Shown piece after piece: positions 40,161 to 49,284 of a stretch of 64,000 nt of DNA; the first letter of the stretch is position 1; the number at the start of each line of letters is the position of its first letter. The notes below the pieces were generated by a model that made no database searches, had not been told where the DNA came from, and was given only the letters and a program-made list of their open reading frames with translations. Both the position numbers and the translations under genes were made by a program. Origin of the DNA: Methylotenera versatilis 301 (lineage in GTDB: Bacteria > Pseudomonadota > Gammaproteobacteria > Burkholderiales > Methylophilaceae); the NCBI RefSeq assembly GCF_000093025.1, contig NC_014207.1, positions 2,666,001 to 2,730,000 on the forward strand, given 5' to 3'.

Positions 40161-40220
40161 GTTATTACAGCACTACGTTTTTATAACCCGTTAGATTACT
40201 AACTCTTTAATTCTATTGAC

Positions 40221-40787
40221 TTATTTCATCCAATCTTTTTCGCCATCGCCTTTGTAGACAGTACGAATATAACCAATTGCTTTTAATATGTCATCTGTAC
40301 TAAGACCGTCACCAACATGCTCTGCTTGTTGAGCATGCCAAATAGGCATCAAACCACCTGAAACACCTGGCGTACCTGCAGATATAGTTTCAAACATACC
40401 TTTGTCAGTTGAGTCTTTAGCATAAACCCATTTAGTGTCAAATGCACCAGTACCACCATTTTTAACTAATGAAGGCGCCATCAAACCACCTAAATTACCA
40501 CCATGACAGCCAGTACAACCGTTGTATGTCATCACATGCCTACCACCATCTTTAGCAAGTGCAGCGGCAGGATCAGCAGCATATTTTGCTGTGTATGGGT
40601 TTTTACAAGTTGCCAAAAATTCTTTAGCTTCTGGTGTATCTGTATCTATTGCTTTAACTGTTAATGGGCTACTGTCTTTTGTTGAAACTAAATTACAAGC
40701 AGCGCTTGCCTGTGTTGTTGCAGTTAAACCTACAAAACCAAGCATTGAAATTAATAACGCAGCTTTAACTGATTTAAAACCTAACAT
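40221..40787 (-). CDS. Soluble c-type cytochrome, XoxG-like (copy 2)
   Basis: 188 residues with a Sec signal ending near ASA (about 29), haem motif C91-TG-C94-H95 and a likely axial Met in GGLMPIWH. C31 and C61 are shared with copy 1 and may form a disulfide. The first 60 residues are almost identical to copy 1 at 41027. In Ln-dependent methanol oxidation XoxG (cytochrome cL) takes electrons from XoxF. AGGAG ribosome site and its own terminator suggest separate expression. Confidence 0.85.
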   Translation of the reverse strand: MLGFKSVKAALLISMLGFVGLTATTQASAACNLVSTKDSSPLTVKAIDTDTPEAKEFLATCKNPYTAKYAADPAAALAKDGGRHVMTYNGCTGCHGGNLGGLMAPSLVKNGGTGAFDTKWVYAKDSTDKGMFETISAGTPGVSGGLMPIWHAQQAEHVGDGLSTDDILKAIGYIRTVYKGDGEKDWMK

Positions 40788-40937
40788 ATCATCTCCTTAT
40801 TGTAATGAATTTTGCTACGATCATTTTTGCAAACGCATTACTGAACGTGTTTTCATCTAACGTACCTATTATTTAATTGGTTGACACTTCAATTTCAAAT
40901 ACTACGTTAGTAATTGTTGTTGCCATTGCTTAGTCGC

Positions 40938-40973
40938 ATAAAAACGGCTGTTGCGGATTATACAATAGCCGCT
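40938..40973 (-). terminator. Terminator of the first XoxG-like gene
   Basis: On the minus strand, CGGCTATTG / CAACAGCCG with one mismatch, then T5. It follows the stop at 41027 and precedes copy 2. Confidence 0.8.
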
Positions 40974-41026
40974 GAATTAATTACAGCTTAGTCAACTTTT
41001 TGTGTATTAAACAGCGTGGTTAAAAG

Positions 41027-41587
41027 TTATTTCAACCAATCTTTATCACCATCGCCTTTGTATTCCGTGCGGATATAAGCAATGATTTTTAGAATCTCAT
41101 CTGTTGATAAGCCATCACCGACATGATCTGGCTGATGCACATGCCAAACTGGCATCAAACCGCCTGAGATACCTGGAGTACCACCTGAGATTGTTTCAAA
41201 CATACCTTTATCTGTAGAGTTTTTTGCATAAACCCATTTTGTGTCATATGCACCTTGCCCACCTTGTTTATTTAATGCTGGAGCCATAACACCTTCTAAT
41301 TTACCACCGTGGCAACCAGAGCAACCGTTATACCCAAACAGTTTTTTTCCACCAGCTTTAATTAATTCTGGATTTGCTGCATAAGCTTTTGTGTAAGGGT
41401 TAATACAAGTTTCTAAAAATGACTTCGCTTCTGGCGTGTCTGTATCTACCGCTTTAACTGCAAGCGGCGTGCTATCTTTTGTTGATACTAAATTACAAGC
41501 GGCACTCGCTTGTGTCGTAGCTGTCAAGCCGACAAAGCCAAGCATTGAAATTAATAAAGCAGCTTTAATTGATTTAAAACCTAACAT
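41027..41587 (-). CDS. xoxG: Soluble c-type cytochrome, XoxG-like (copy 1)
   Basis: 186 residues: Sec signal (about 1-29), haem site C89-SG-C92-H93, axial Met candidate in GGLMPVWH, extra Cys31 and Cys61. It lies directly downstream of xoxJ and xoxF, the usual place of xoxG, and is the natural physiological acceptor for XoxF. Copy 2 is its close duplicate. GGGAG lies 5 bases before the ATG. Confidence 0.85.
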   Translation of the reverse strand: MLGFKSIKAALLISMLGFVGLTATTQASAACNLVSTKDSTPLAVKAVDTDTPEAKSFLETCINPYTKAYAANPELIKAGGKKLFGYNGCSGCHGGKLEGVMAPALNKQGGQGAYDTKWVYAKNSTDKGMFETISGGTPGISGGLMPVWHVHQPDHVGDGLSTDEILKIIAYIRTEYKGDGDKDWLK

Positions 41588-41661
41588 GCTATCTCCCAGA
41601 TTGAATAAAAATCGCGACTAGTGCCCATAAGCACATGATTACACTTCTACATCTAACATAT

Positions 41662-41696
41662 AAAAATTGCTTGGTTGATAACTCAACCAAGCAATT
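41662..41696 (-). terminator. Terminator of xoxJ
   Basis: AATTGCTTGGTTGA / TCAACCAAGCAATT, a long perfect stem, then TTTTTAT on the minus strand, 24 bases after the xoxJ stop. Confidence 0.9.
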
Positions 41697-41719
41697 GCTA
41701 ACCCTATTTCAATTCTTAA

Positions 41720-42643
41720 TTAATTGCCTTCTACTTTTTTAGAGTTGGCTCCATACTTTTTATACGAATTCATCAAGCTATCGCCTTCAACTACTGGCAC
41801 ATGTGGAATGCCATATTCATCTAAAATCTTTATGATTTTATCTTGGTTTCTATCTAAGGCACCTTGAATCATCTCCATGCGATCTTTATCTTTTTTACGA
41901 ACCCCAACTGAAATATTCCAGTACTCTTTACCTTTAGCATTTTGTGTTTCATATTCAGGAATCGGCGCAACCATCATAGGCACTTTTGATTGTTTAGCAT
42001 AATAGCCACCAATAGGACCCCAAGCAATCGCAATATCAATATCGCCTTTAGCCAAATCATCAATCATAAAACTTGCAGGTAAATTTAAATCACGTTGCAT
42101 ACGATATGGACGAGCATTGCCTATCAAACCATTTGCATCCATTGGAATAGTTGCAGGGCTGTGATCGATCACACCAATAAAGCCTTTATGTAGATCTGGT
42201 GATGTCCAATCAGTAATGTTGTAGTTACTATCCTTACGCCAAACAAATACGTGACCTGTGCGATAGTATGGCTTCGATGTTCTCATCATGCCATCATCTG
42301 AAATTGTCCCAATCACTACATCGCAACGGTTAGCACCTAAGGTATTTCTGAAGAAGCCTTGGCGACTATATGCATATGTGTAAGTTAGTTTTTTACCTAG
42401 ATCATTAGCTAACAATTCAGCGATTTTGTCTTCAAATCCTTGTTTTTTGACATCAGAATATGGCATATTTTCTGGATCCGCGCATACTTTAAATTCGGAC
42501 TCATCTACAACACGTCTAACTTCGCCGATACGTCCTTCATCAGGACTAAGTGTAGGGATATCAGGATCTGCTGCATAACTGATGTTTGCTGTAATGGCTA
42601 ACAGTAACGTCAAGCCCAATTGCTTCTTAACATGCTTCAACAT
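41720..42643 (-). CDS. xoxJ: Periplasmic substrate-binding-like protein XoxJ
   Basis: 307 residues, family 3 solute-binding fold with a Sec signal (about 1-24). Seen: KVCADPENMPYSDVKKQGFEDKIAELLA, RCDVVIGTISD. XoxJ/MoxJ proteins sit between xoxF and xoxG and are thought to help activate or hand over the dehydrogenase rather than feed a transporter. No ABC transporter genes are adjacent, which agrees. AAGGA ribosome site. Confidence 0.92.
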   Translation of the reverse strand: MLKHVKKQLGLTLLLAITANISYAADPDIPTLSPDEGRIGEVRRVVDESEFKVCADPENMPYSDVKKQGFEDKIAELLANDLGKKLTYTYAYSRQGFFRNTLGANRCDVVIGTISDDGMMRTSKPYYRTGHVFVWRKDSNYNITDWTSPDLHKGFIGVIDHSPATIPMDANGLIGNARPYRMQRDLNLPASFMIDDLAKGDIDIAIAWGPIGGYYAKQSKVPMMVAPIPEYETQNAKGKEYWNISVGVRKKDKDRMEMIQGALDRNQDKIIKILDEYGIPHVPVVEGDSLMNSYKKYGANSKKVEGN

Positions 42644-42850
42644 TATTTATTCCTTAATTTTCAAATATGCAGTTTATTAATAACCGCCTTATTGTATAGA
42701 GTGCTTGGCTGATAAAAAAGTTCTTATCTTTTAGACCTTACAGATATAGCATTTTAAACAACTCAACATTGTAACTAATTTGCTGCTTTATAAGCAGTTT
42801 TATATTAATAAAACATATGGATATTGATTCAGATTATTTGTGTTAGATAT

Positions 42851-42884
42851 AAAAAAACACCCCGACAAGTCGGGGTGTTTTTAT
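42851..42884 (-). terminator. Terminator of xoxF
   Basis: AAACACCCCGAC-AA-GTCGGGGTGTTT, a very stable GC stem with T/A runs on both sides. 53 bases after the xoxF stop. Confidence 0.93.
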
Positions 42885-42936
42885 TACTACGTTTGAACTA
42901 ACTTGTATTTAGTTACAATTTAATCTTACGACTAAA

Positions 42937-44814
42937 TTATAGGCTGAATACTGTTAATGCACCGCCGCCAGGAGCCGCGTTGTATTTTGTTAATTCAGCA
43001 TAACCACCTGCAGCGCCTAAAGCGTCTGTTGGGTTAGTCATACCAAGGTTCATCGCAACGCCAGCCCAGCCACCGATACCTGATAGTGTACCAACGTATT
43101 GTTTACCTTTTAAGCCGTATGTGAATGCATTACCAATCACGCCAGAACCAACTTGGAATTTCCAAAGTTCTTTACCTGATTGAGCATCAACAGCCTTGAA
43201 CCAACGATCAAGAGTTCCGTAGAATACCAAGTTTGAAGCAGTAGTTAAAGCACCACCCCAAGCAGAGAATTTCTCTTTGTTGTACCAAACTTTTTTGTTG
43301 GTCATTGGATCATAAGCGCCGAAGCCACCCATAACACCGTCTGGACCAGCAAACATAGTCAATGTAGCACCAACCCATGGTTGACCAGCAACATATTTAG
43401 ACTCAACTGGCTCGTATGTCATACATACGTGGTTCAATGGAGTGTAAATCAAACCAGTTTTTGGTGAGTACGCAGCTGGTTGTTGATCTTTAGTACCCAA
43501 TGCAGCTGGGCAAACGCCTTTAGCATTGTAATCTTGGTGAGTTGAAGCTGAAGCTAGTTTTTTAGGCACGCCAGTTTTCAAATCAACACCAGTTGCCCAG
43601 TTAACGAATGGGTGTACTTTTTCAGCAGCAATCAATGTACCGTTTGCAGCATTCCATGTGTACGCAAAACCGTTACGGTCATGGTGCCATGCATATGTTT
43701 TGCCACCTTTGTCGAACAAGATTACTTCGTTAATACCATCATAATCCCACTCATCGTGTGGAGTCATTTGCATGCCCCATTTTGCAACGCCAGTGTCTAA
43801 GTCACGTGCGAATACAGTCATAGACCATTTGTTATCGCCTGGACGTACATCTGGATTCCAAACTGATGGGTTACCTGTTCCGTAGTAAACCAAGTTTGTA
43901 CGTGCATCATACGGCCACCAGCCCCATACAGAGCCACCACCATGTTGCCAACCATCTTTAACTGCTTGTGGTTTCAACCATGTACGTGTACCAAGTTCTT
44001 TTTCACCAATTTTGATTTGGTCATTTGGCAATGCTGTGAAAGAACCGCCTTGTTTGTTACCACCGTTTACGTCTTGGTAAACTGATAGTGCATTGTATTG
44101 TGGGTTTTCTTTGTTGAAATCTGCACCGATCAATACTTCAGCATCTGGGCCTGTTGAGTAAGCTTTCCATGCTAATGAACCGTCTTTGATGTTGTAAGCA
44201 GCTAAGAAGCAACGTACACCGAATTCAGCACCTGAACAACCTGTAAGCACTTTATCTTTACGAACTTGTGGAGCGTTAGTGTTAGTAGCACCGACTTTTG
44301 GATCGTTTACTAATACTGACCATACTTTAGCACCAGTTTTAGCGTCTAAAGCAACCAAGTTACCATCGTTTTGTTGTAGATAGATTTTACCGTCGCCGTA
44401 GCCTAAACCACGTGAAACGTTATCGCAACATAGTACAGCTTGTACTGATGGATCTTGTTTTGGGAAATATGACCATACGATTTTTTGATTGTCGTTTAAG
44501 TCAAGAGCGTATACGTTGTTTGGGAATGCTGTATGTACATACATCATGTTACCAACAACAACTGGTGAACCTTCGTGACCACGGTTTACACCAGTAGCGA
44601 ATGTCCATGCTGCTTTAAGGTTTTTTACGTTACCTTTGTTAACTTGAGCCAAAGCACTGTGCGCTTGGTTCATGTAGCCACCGCGTGGGTCAGCCCAGTT
44701 GTTTGCGTTTGCAATTGCTGCTTCTTGGTCTGCTGCTGCTGATGCGATCATCGGCATTGCCGCTGAAAGACCTGCAACCAAACCTAATGCTAATTTGATC
44801 TTGTTGATTTGCAT
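42937..44814 (-). CDS. xoxF: Lanthanide-dependent methanol dehydrogenase XoxF
   Basis: Periplasmic PQQ quinoprotein oxidising methanol. 625 residues from the ATG at 44814, which has GGAG 6 bases upstream; the frame's TTG at 44826 overlaps that site. Signal peptide to about 27; eight-bladed propeller with W motifs; adjacent Cys129-Cys130 disulfide. Metal and active-site residues E197, N315, D357 and the extra D359 (DEWDYDGIN). The second Asp distinguishes Ln-using XoxF from Ca-using MxaF, which has Ala. Probably clade XoxF4 judging from the host group. Heads the xoxF-xoxJ-xoxG set. Confidence 0.97.
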   Translation of the reverse strand: MQINKIKLALGLVAGLSAAMPMIASAAADQEAAIANANNWADPRGGYMNQAHSALAQVNKGNVKNLKAAWTFATGVNRGHEGSPVVVGNMMYVHTAFPNNVYALDLNDNQKIVWSYFPKQDPSVQAVLCCDNVSRGLGYGDGKIYLQQNDGNLVALDAKTGAKVWSVLVNDPKVGATNTNAPQVRKDKVLTGCSGAEFGVRCFLAAYNIKDGSLAWKAYSTGPDAEVLIGADFNKENPQYNALSVYQDVNGGNKQGGSFTALPNDQIKIGEKELGTRTWLKPQAVKDGWQHGGGSVWGWWPYDARTNLVYYGTGNPSVWNPDVRPGDNKWSMTVFARDLDTGVAKWGMQMTPHDEWDYDGINEVILFDKGGKTYAWHHDRNGFAYTWNAANGTLIAAEKVHPFVNWATGVDLKTGVPKKLASASTHQDYNAKGVCPAALGTKDQQPAAYSPKTGLIYTPLNHVCMTYEPVESKYVAGQPWVGATLTMFAGPDGVMGGFGAYDPMTNKKVWYNKEKFSAWGGALTTASNLVFYGTLDRWFKAVDAQSGKELWKFQVGSGVIGNAFTYGLKGKQYVGTLSGIGGWAGVAMNLGMTNPTDALGAAGGYAELTKYNAAPGGGALTVFSL

Positions 44815-45101
44815 ATTAATCTCCAAAGTTGAACTACTAAGGGTTTATAAATAATCTCTTTTACTTGTTGAAGTTTTTGATGTTATCTCAAATTTTCTAG
44901 CAACTAATTGATACTATTTGTCATCACATTTTCATGTGCGTACAGCACTATATTCTAGTCACACACGAATTGCAATACATTAGTTACAATTTACTTACAA
45001 TTAGTTCTACATTTTTTAAAATAAGTGTTTAGAGTCAGACTGGATAATGTTAATATTTATTAAAAGTCATTTAAAATCAATTAGAAAGCATCTTTTTTGT
45101 T

Positions 45102-46064
45102 ATGCAAAATAAAACTTACAATTTGTATCCTGAAGTCAATAATTTTGAGAAATTTACTTTAAAAGCAGGAAATCTTCACGAAATCTATTATGAAGTTTGT
45201 GGAAATCCAAATGGCAGCCCAGTTGTTTTTTTACATGGTGGCCCAGGCAGCGGATGCAGCCCTACGCAACGTCGCTTTTTTGACCCTGCACACTATCGCA
45301 TTATTTTAATTGACCAACGTGGTTGCGGTAGAAGCAGCCCACAAGGTGAGATTAAGCAAAATACTACGGATGACTTAGTAAGTGATATTGACGCGATTCG
45401 CGCAGTGCTTAACATTGATAAGTGGTTGGTATTTGGTGGATCATGGGGAAGCACCTTAGCTTTGGCTTACGCCTTGCAGCATACAAATAGAGTAACGGGC
45501 TTAATACTGCGCGGCATTTTCTTAAGTCGCCCATCTGAACTTGATTGGTTTTTAGGACAAGTACAGGCGTTCTTTCCAGAACCGTGGGAATCGTTATGTG
45601 CATACTTACCAGCTAATAAAAGGCACAACCCTATAGAAGCATACGAGCAGCTTGTTTTCTCAGATGATACAAAAATTAGCATTCCAGCCGCCATACGCTG
45701 GAATACATTTGAAAGTAGCATCATGAGTTTATTGCCTAGACCCGCTTCACAAAATAGTGAAATCAACGGAGAAGTTGAACTTGCCCGTGCTAGAGTACAA
45801 ATACATTACATACAGAATAACTGTTTTGTTGGTCAACGCGATTTACTGGCTGAAGCAAAAGCCAAGCTGGGGCATGTGCCAACAGATATCGTTCAAGGAC
45901 GTTATGATATGGTGTGCCCACCGATTACCGCTTGGGAACTTAGCCAAGCAATGCCGCATGCTAGTTTTCATATGGTTGAAGATGCGGGACACTCAGCAAT
46001 GGAAACTGGCACCACCTCGGCTTTAGTGGCCGCGACTGAAAAATTCAAATCATTCAATATATAG
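45102..46064 (+). CDS. pip: Proline iminopeptidase
   Basis: 320-residue alpha/beta hydrolase of family S33. Seen: oxyanion HGGPGSGC, DQRGCGRS, nucleophile elbow GGSWGS, Asp in GRYDMVCP and a His in DAGHSAME. Removes N-terminal proline from peptides in the cytoplasm. Followed after 18 bases by the YihY fusion gene, perhaps co-transcribed. The 287 bases between it and xoxF hold the promoters of both genes. Confidence 0.95.
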   Translation: MQNKTYNLYPEVNNFEKFTLKAGNLHEIYYEVCGNPNGSPVVFLHGGPGSGCSPTQRRFFDPAHYRIILIDQRGCGRSSPQGEIKQNTTDDLVSDIDAIRAVLNIDKWLVFGGSWGSTLALAYALQHTNRVTGLILRGIFLSRPSELDWFLGQVQAFFPEPWESLCAYLPANKRHNPIEAYEQLVFSDDTKISIPAAIRWNTFESSIMSLLPRPASQNSEINGEVELARARVQIHYIQNNCFVGQRDLLAEAKAKLGHVPTDIVQGRYDMVCPPITAWELSQAMPHASFHMVEDAGHSAMETGTTSALVAATEKFKSFNI

Positions 46065-46082
46065 GTTGCATACTGAGTAACA

Positions 46083-47390
46083 ATGAAAGAAGAAACCAAC
46101 ACCAAACAACAATCAAGCCTACAAAGCGCTCTTAATAAGCCTCTTGAGGCTTATGGCAAGCAGCGTTACAGCACGCCGCTGTTTGTCTTACATGAAATGT
46201 TTGGTGCTTTTCGTCGGCATAACGTACTAGGTTTATCGGCCTCGCTATCATTTTATGCGATGTTTGCATTGATTCCACTGGTATTACTTTTATTCTTTTT
46301 GCTCAGCCACTTAGTATTCACTTCAGATTATGCGGTGGTCAAGCTAGCGATTATCACAGGAAATTTAGCGCCAAAGTTCAGCAGCGCCATTATGGTAGAA
46401 GTCTACAATACGGCTCAGCAAAAGGCCGCTTGGGGCGCTGCAGGGCTATTTGTACTGCTTTGGACAGTGACGCCGTTAGCAAGCGCCATGCGTACCAGCT
46501 TTTACACCATTGCCACATTAGTTGAAGCGCCGTCGTATATTCATCGCAAGCTAAAAGACATCATCGCCGTTATCGGCATGTTGGTACTGTTCTTTCTGTT
46601 TACCTTTGCCGGCCTCATGTTAGAAAAGGTGATTACCTTTTTGGGCGCAAATCACCAGTTCTTTCAATACGATATGATTGCTGCACTGACTTCACTGGTA
46701 TTAACCACACTGCTGATTGCCGCTTTTTACTTTGTGTTTTTTCCCGTTCGATTAAACCTGAAGCATATTTTGATTGGCGCACTCTTCACAGCAGTGCTTT
46801 GGTTGCTGATGCGACCAGCTTTTACACTATTCTTATCCCTTAATGAATCTTATGGCTCTGTATTTGGCAGCATGAAAAATCTATTCATCTCGATTACTTG
46901 GCTGTATTTTAATTTTTCAGTATTTTTACTTGGCACAGAGCTTATTGCTACTTTGCGTAAAAAAGACGTGCTGATATTAAAGGGTTTGTTCGCAGACAAC
47001 CAACAAGCACCGCAATCCAAGTCTCAAACAAATTACTTAGAAAAGTTAATGCAGCGTTATGGTAGAAGCTTTCAGCAAGGTGAGTTCATCTTTAAGCAAG
47101 GCGATTTAACTCGCAATCTGCATTATTTGGTGAGTGGTCAAGTGCAACTAATGAAAAATGACAACCTCCTTCGCACAATAGAGGCTGGTGAATACTTTGG
47201 TGAAATGGCAATGCTCACCAATACGCCAGCCATTGCAGATGCAGTAGTCAGCTCAAAACAAGCCGACGTCATTCTCATTTATCCAGACAATATTGAAACG
47301 CTACTTTTAGACGAACCTAAAGTCGCCATGAAATTCTTGCGTCAAATGGCTAGCAGATTACAAGCGCAAAGCAACACAGATGTAAGTTAA
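46083..47390 (+). CDS. YihY/BrkB-family membrane protein fused to a cyclic-nucleotide-binding-like domain
   Basis: 435 residues. Residues about 25-300 are a YihY/UPF0761 membrane domain with six segments (LGLSASLSFYAMFALIPL; YGSVFGSMKNLFISITWLYF). Residues about 335-430 form a cNMP-binding-like domain (FIFKQGDLTRNLHYLVSGQVQL, GEYFGEMAMLTNTP). In its phosphate-binding cassette the usual Arg is missing (TPAIADAVV), so cAMP binding is doubtful. Function of YihY proteins is unsettled; this domain addition points to regulation by a small ligand. Confidence 0.85.
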   Translation: MKEETNTKQQSSLQSALNKPLEAYGKQRYSTPLFVLHEMFGAFRRHNVLGLSASLSFYAMFALIPLVLLLFFLLSHLVFTSDYAVVKLAIITGNLAPKFSSAIMVEVYNTAQQKAAWGAAGLFVLLWTVTPLASAMRTSFYTIATLVEAPSYIHRKLKDIIAVIGMLVLFFLFTFAGLMLEKVITFLGANHQFFQYDMIAALTSLVLTTLLIAAFYFVFFPVRLNLKHILIGALFTAVLWLLMRPAFTLFLSLNESYGSVFGSMKNLFISITWLYFNFSVFLLGTELIATLRKKDVLILKGLFADNQQAPQSKSQTNYLEKLMQRYGRSFQQGEFIFKQGDLTRNLHYLVSGQVQLMKNDNLLRTIEAGEYFGEMAMLTNTPAIADAVVSSKQADVILIYPDNIETLLLDEPKVAMKFLRQMASRLQAQSNTDVS

Positions 47391-47445
47391 TTAATTTTGC
47401 TCTAAAATAGCCTAAATTATCCAACAAGCGACACTACTAAATATC

Positions 47446-48978
47446 ATGGCAAAACCAGCCTCATCATTCGCCCCGCAGCCCAGCCAACTTGAAATGCAAC
47501 CGGTATTGAGCTTATTCAATGCTGGCAAGCTTGCAGAAGCAGAAACGGCCGCTAAGAAATTGGTCGCTCGCTACCCCAATACTTTTATTCTCTATCAAAT
47601 ATTAGGGATTTCCCAAGATGGTTTATCAAAGTTTAATGAAGCCGCTGAGAACTACTCAAAGGCACTGACCATACAACCCAATACGCCAGATTTACATTTC
47701 AACTTAGGCATTACCTTAACCAACCTCAATCGATATGAAGAGGCTGAAGCAAGCTATCGCAAAGCAATTGCATTACAAGCTGGCTTTTTTGAGGCGCATG
47801 GCAACCTAGGTACTGTGCTGCAAAAACAAGGGCGGCTTGAAGAAGCCGTAACAAGCTACCGTAAAGCGCTGAGCATTCACGAAGACCCAAGAGGTCACTT
47901 CAACCTGGGCACCGCACTTAGAGATAAAGGCAAGCTAGACGAAGCAATCACTCATTTTAAACAAGCCATTAAAATGTTTCCTAACTACGCTGATGCCCAC
48001 AATTACCTAGGCGAATGCTATCGAGACCAAGGCAATATGGAAGATGCGATTAAGTGTTACTTTGACACCCTAGCGCTCAACCAAAACCATGCTGGCGCAA
48101 ACTACAATATGGGCGAATTTTTATATCTTGCAGGTCGGTACGACGAAGCCGTTGATTATTTAGAACGCTCAAAACTTGATGACTGGCAAGAGCGTGCTCT
48201 TTATTGCACTTACAAAGCAGAACATTTTGACTCATTTAAAATCAAGCTAGATCACATTGTTAATGGCAATGAAAAGCACACGGCGCCTTTTCTACAAACC
48301 TTATCTACCCATCATGCGGTAAATTTTGGCACAGAAGATCAATATAATTTCTGCAAAAACGGTTTTGATTTTGTTTACCAAAAAAGCATTGCAGAATTGG
48401 CCGAGCCTGATAGCCAGCTTCTAAAAGATTTGCTCAACGACATTAACAACACAGCCATAGAAGTGCGAGCGCAAGGCATGATTATCAATGGCAAACAATC
48501 TGCAGGTAATCTATTCAAGCGACCTGAAGCCTCATTTAGAAAATTAGGCGAAATAGTTAAGCAAGAGTTTCTCAATTATAAGAATCAATTTGCCGGCGCA
48601 GATTGTGAGCTGATTAAATCTTTCCCAAAAGAATTGGAATTTACCAGCTCCTGGTATGTGAGGCTTAGAAGTGGTGGCTATTTAGAAAGACACATTCATG
48701 AAGTTGGCTGGATTAGTGGTGCGGTATACCTTGTGTTACCAAAAGATAAAAAAGACCTTACAGAAGGCTGCTTTGAATATGGCTTACACGGTGACAATTA
48801 CCCACAAAAGCACAATAATTTCCCAGTAGGCATTGCTAGCCCTAGCGTGGGCGATATCGTATTATTTCCATCATCATTATTTCATCGTACGATTCCGTTC
48901 ACCTCTAATGAAGAACGCATCTGCATTGCTTTTGATTTAAAACCCGAAGGTCATATTTTTATTAAATCTAGTTATTAA
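47446..48978 (+). CDS. TPR protein with C-terminal 2OG-Fe(II) oxygenase-like domain
   Basis: 510 residues. About five to six TPR repeats (about 30-240; LHFNLGITLTNLNRYEEAEASYRKAI). The C-terminal part (about 400-505) has H-I-H-E (candidate H-x-D/E iron motif), GWISGAVYLVLP, FPSSLFHRTIPF (second His) and an Arg in EERICIAFDL. This matches the putative 2OG-Fe(II) oxygenase family seen with TPRs. Substrate unknown; protein hydroxylation is possible. Confidence 0.78.
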   Translation: MAKPASSFAPQPSQLEMQPVLSLFNAGKLAEAETAAKKLVARYPNTFILYQILGISQDGLSKFNEAAENYSKALTIQPNTPDLHFNLGITLTNLNRYEEAEASYRKAIALQAGFFEAHGNLGTVLQKQGRLEEAVTSYRKALSIHEDPRGHFNLGTALRDKGKLDEAITHFKQAIKMFPNYADAHNYLGECYRDQGNMEDAIKCYFDTLALNQNHAGANYNMGEFLYLAGRYDEAVDYLERSKLDDWQERALYCTYKAEHFDSFKIKLDHIVNGNEKHTAPFLQTLSTHHAVNFGTEDQYNFCKNGFDFVYQKSIAELAEPDSQLLKDLLNDINNTAIEVRAQGMIINGKQSAGNLFKRPEASFRKLGEIVKQEFLNYKNQFAGADCELIKSFPKELEFTSSWYVRLRSGGYLERHIHEVGWISGAVYLVLPKDKKDLTEGCFEYGLHGDNYPQKHNNFPVGIASPSVGDIVLFPSSLFHRTIPFTSNEERICIAFDLKPEGHIFIKSSY

Positions 48979-49284
48979 TTATTAACAATAAGTATCTTAG
49001 AAATATGTCAGAATTAAATACTCAAAATGTGTCAATATAAGCTACTTTTCTGTCGTACATTGAACACTTGACGTCTACGATATAATTGTAGAATCGCACA
49101 AAGCTTAAAGTAATTAAATACTAAAATAAACCATAACAGCACTTACTCTTTTGATTTATATGATCTATTTTAGTTTTAACTTTACTTAATTTTACAACTT
49201 AGCCCATTCCAATAAGAATGGCTTGAATATTGCTTTTCTAGAGTAAGTAAAAGTAATCTTCAGCTAGTTTCAGGATAACTATTA
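48979..49284. other. AT-rich intergenic region before rpfG
   Basis: 306 bases without an ORF. A hairpin AGCC-ATTC / GAAT-GGCT lies at about 49201-49223. The promoter of the rpf genes should be here, but no clear -35/-10 pair stands out. Confidence 0.5.
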
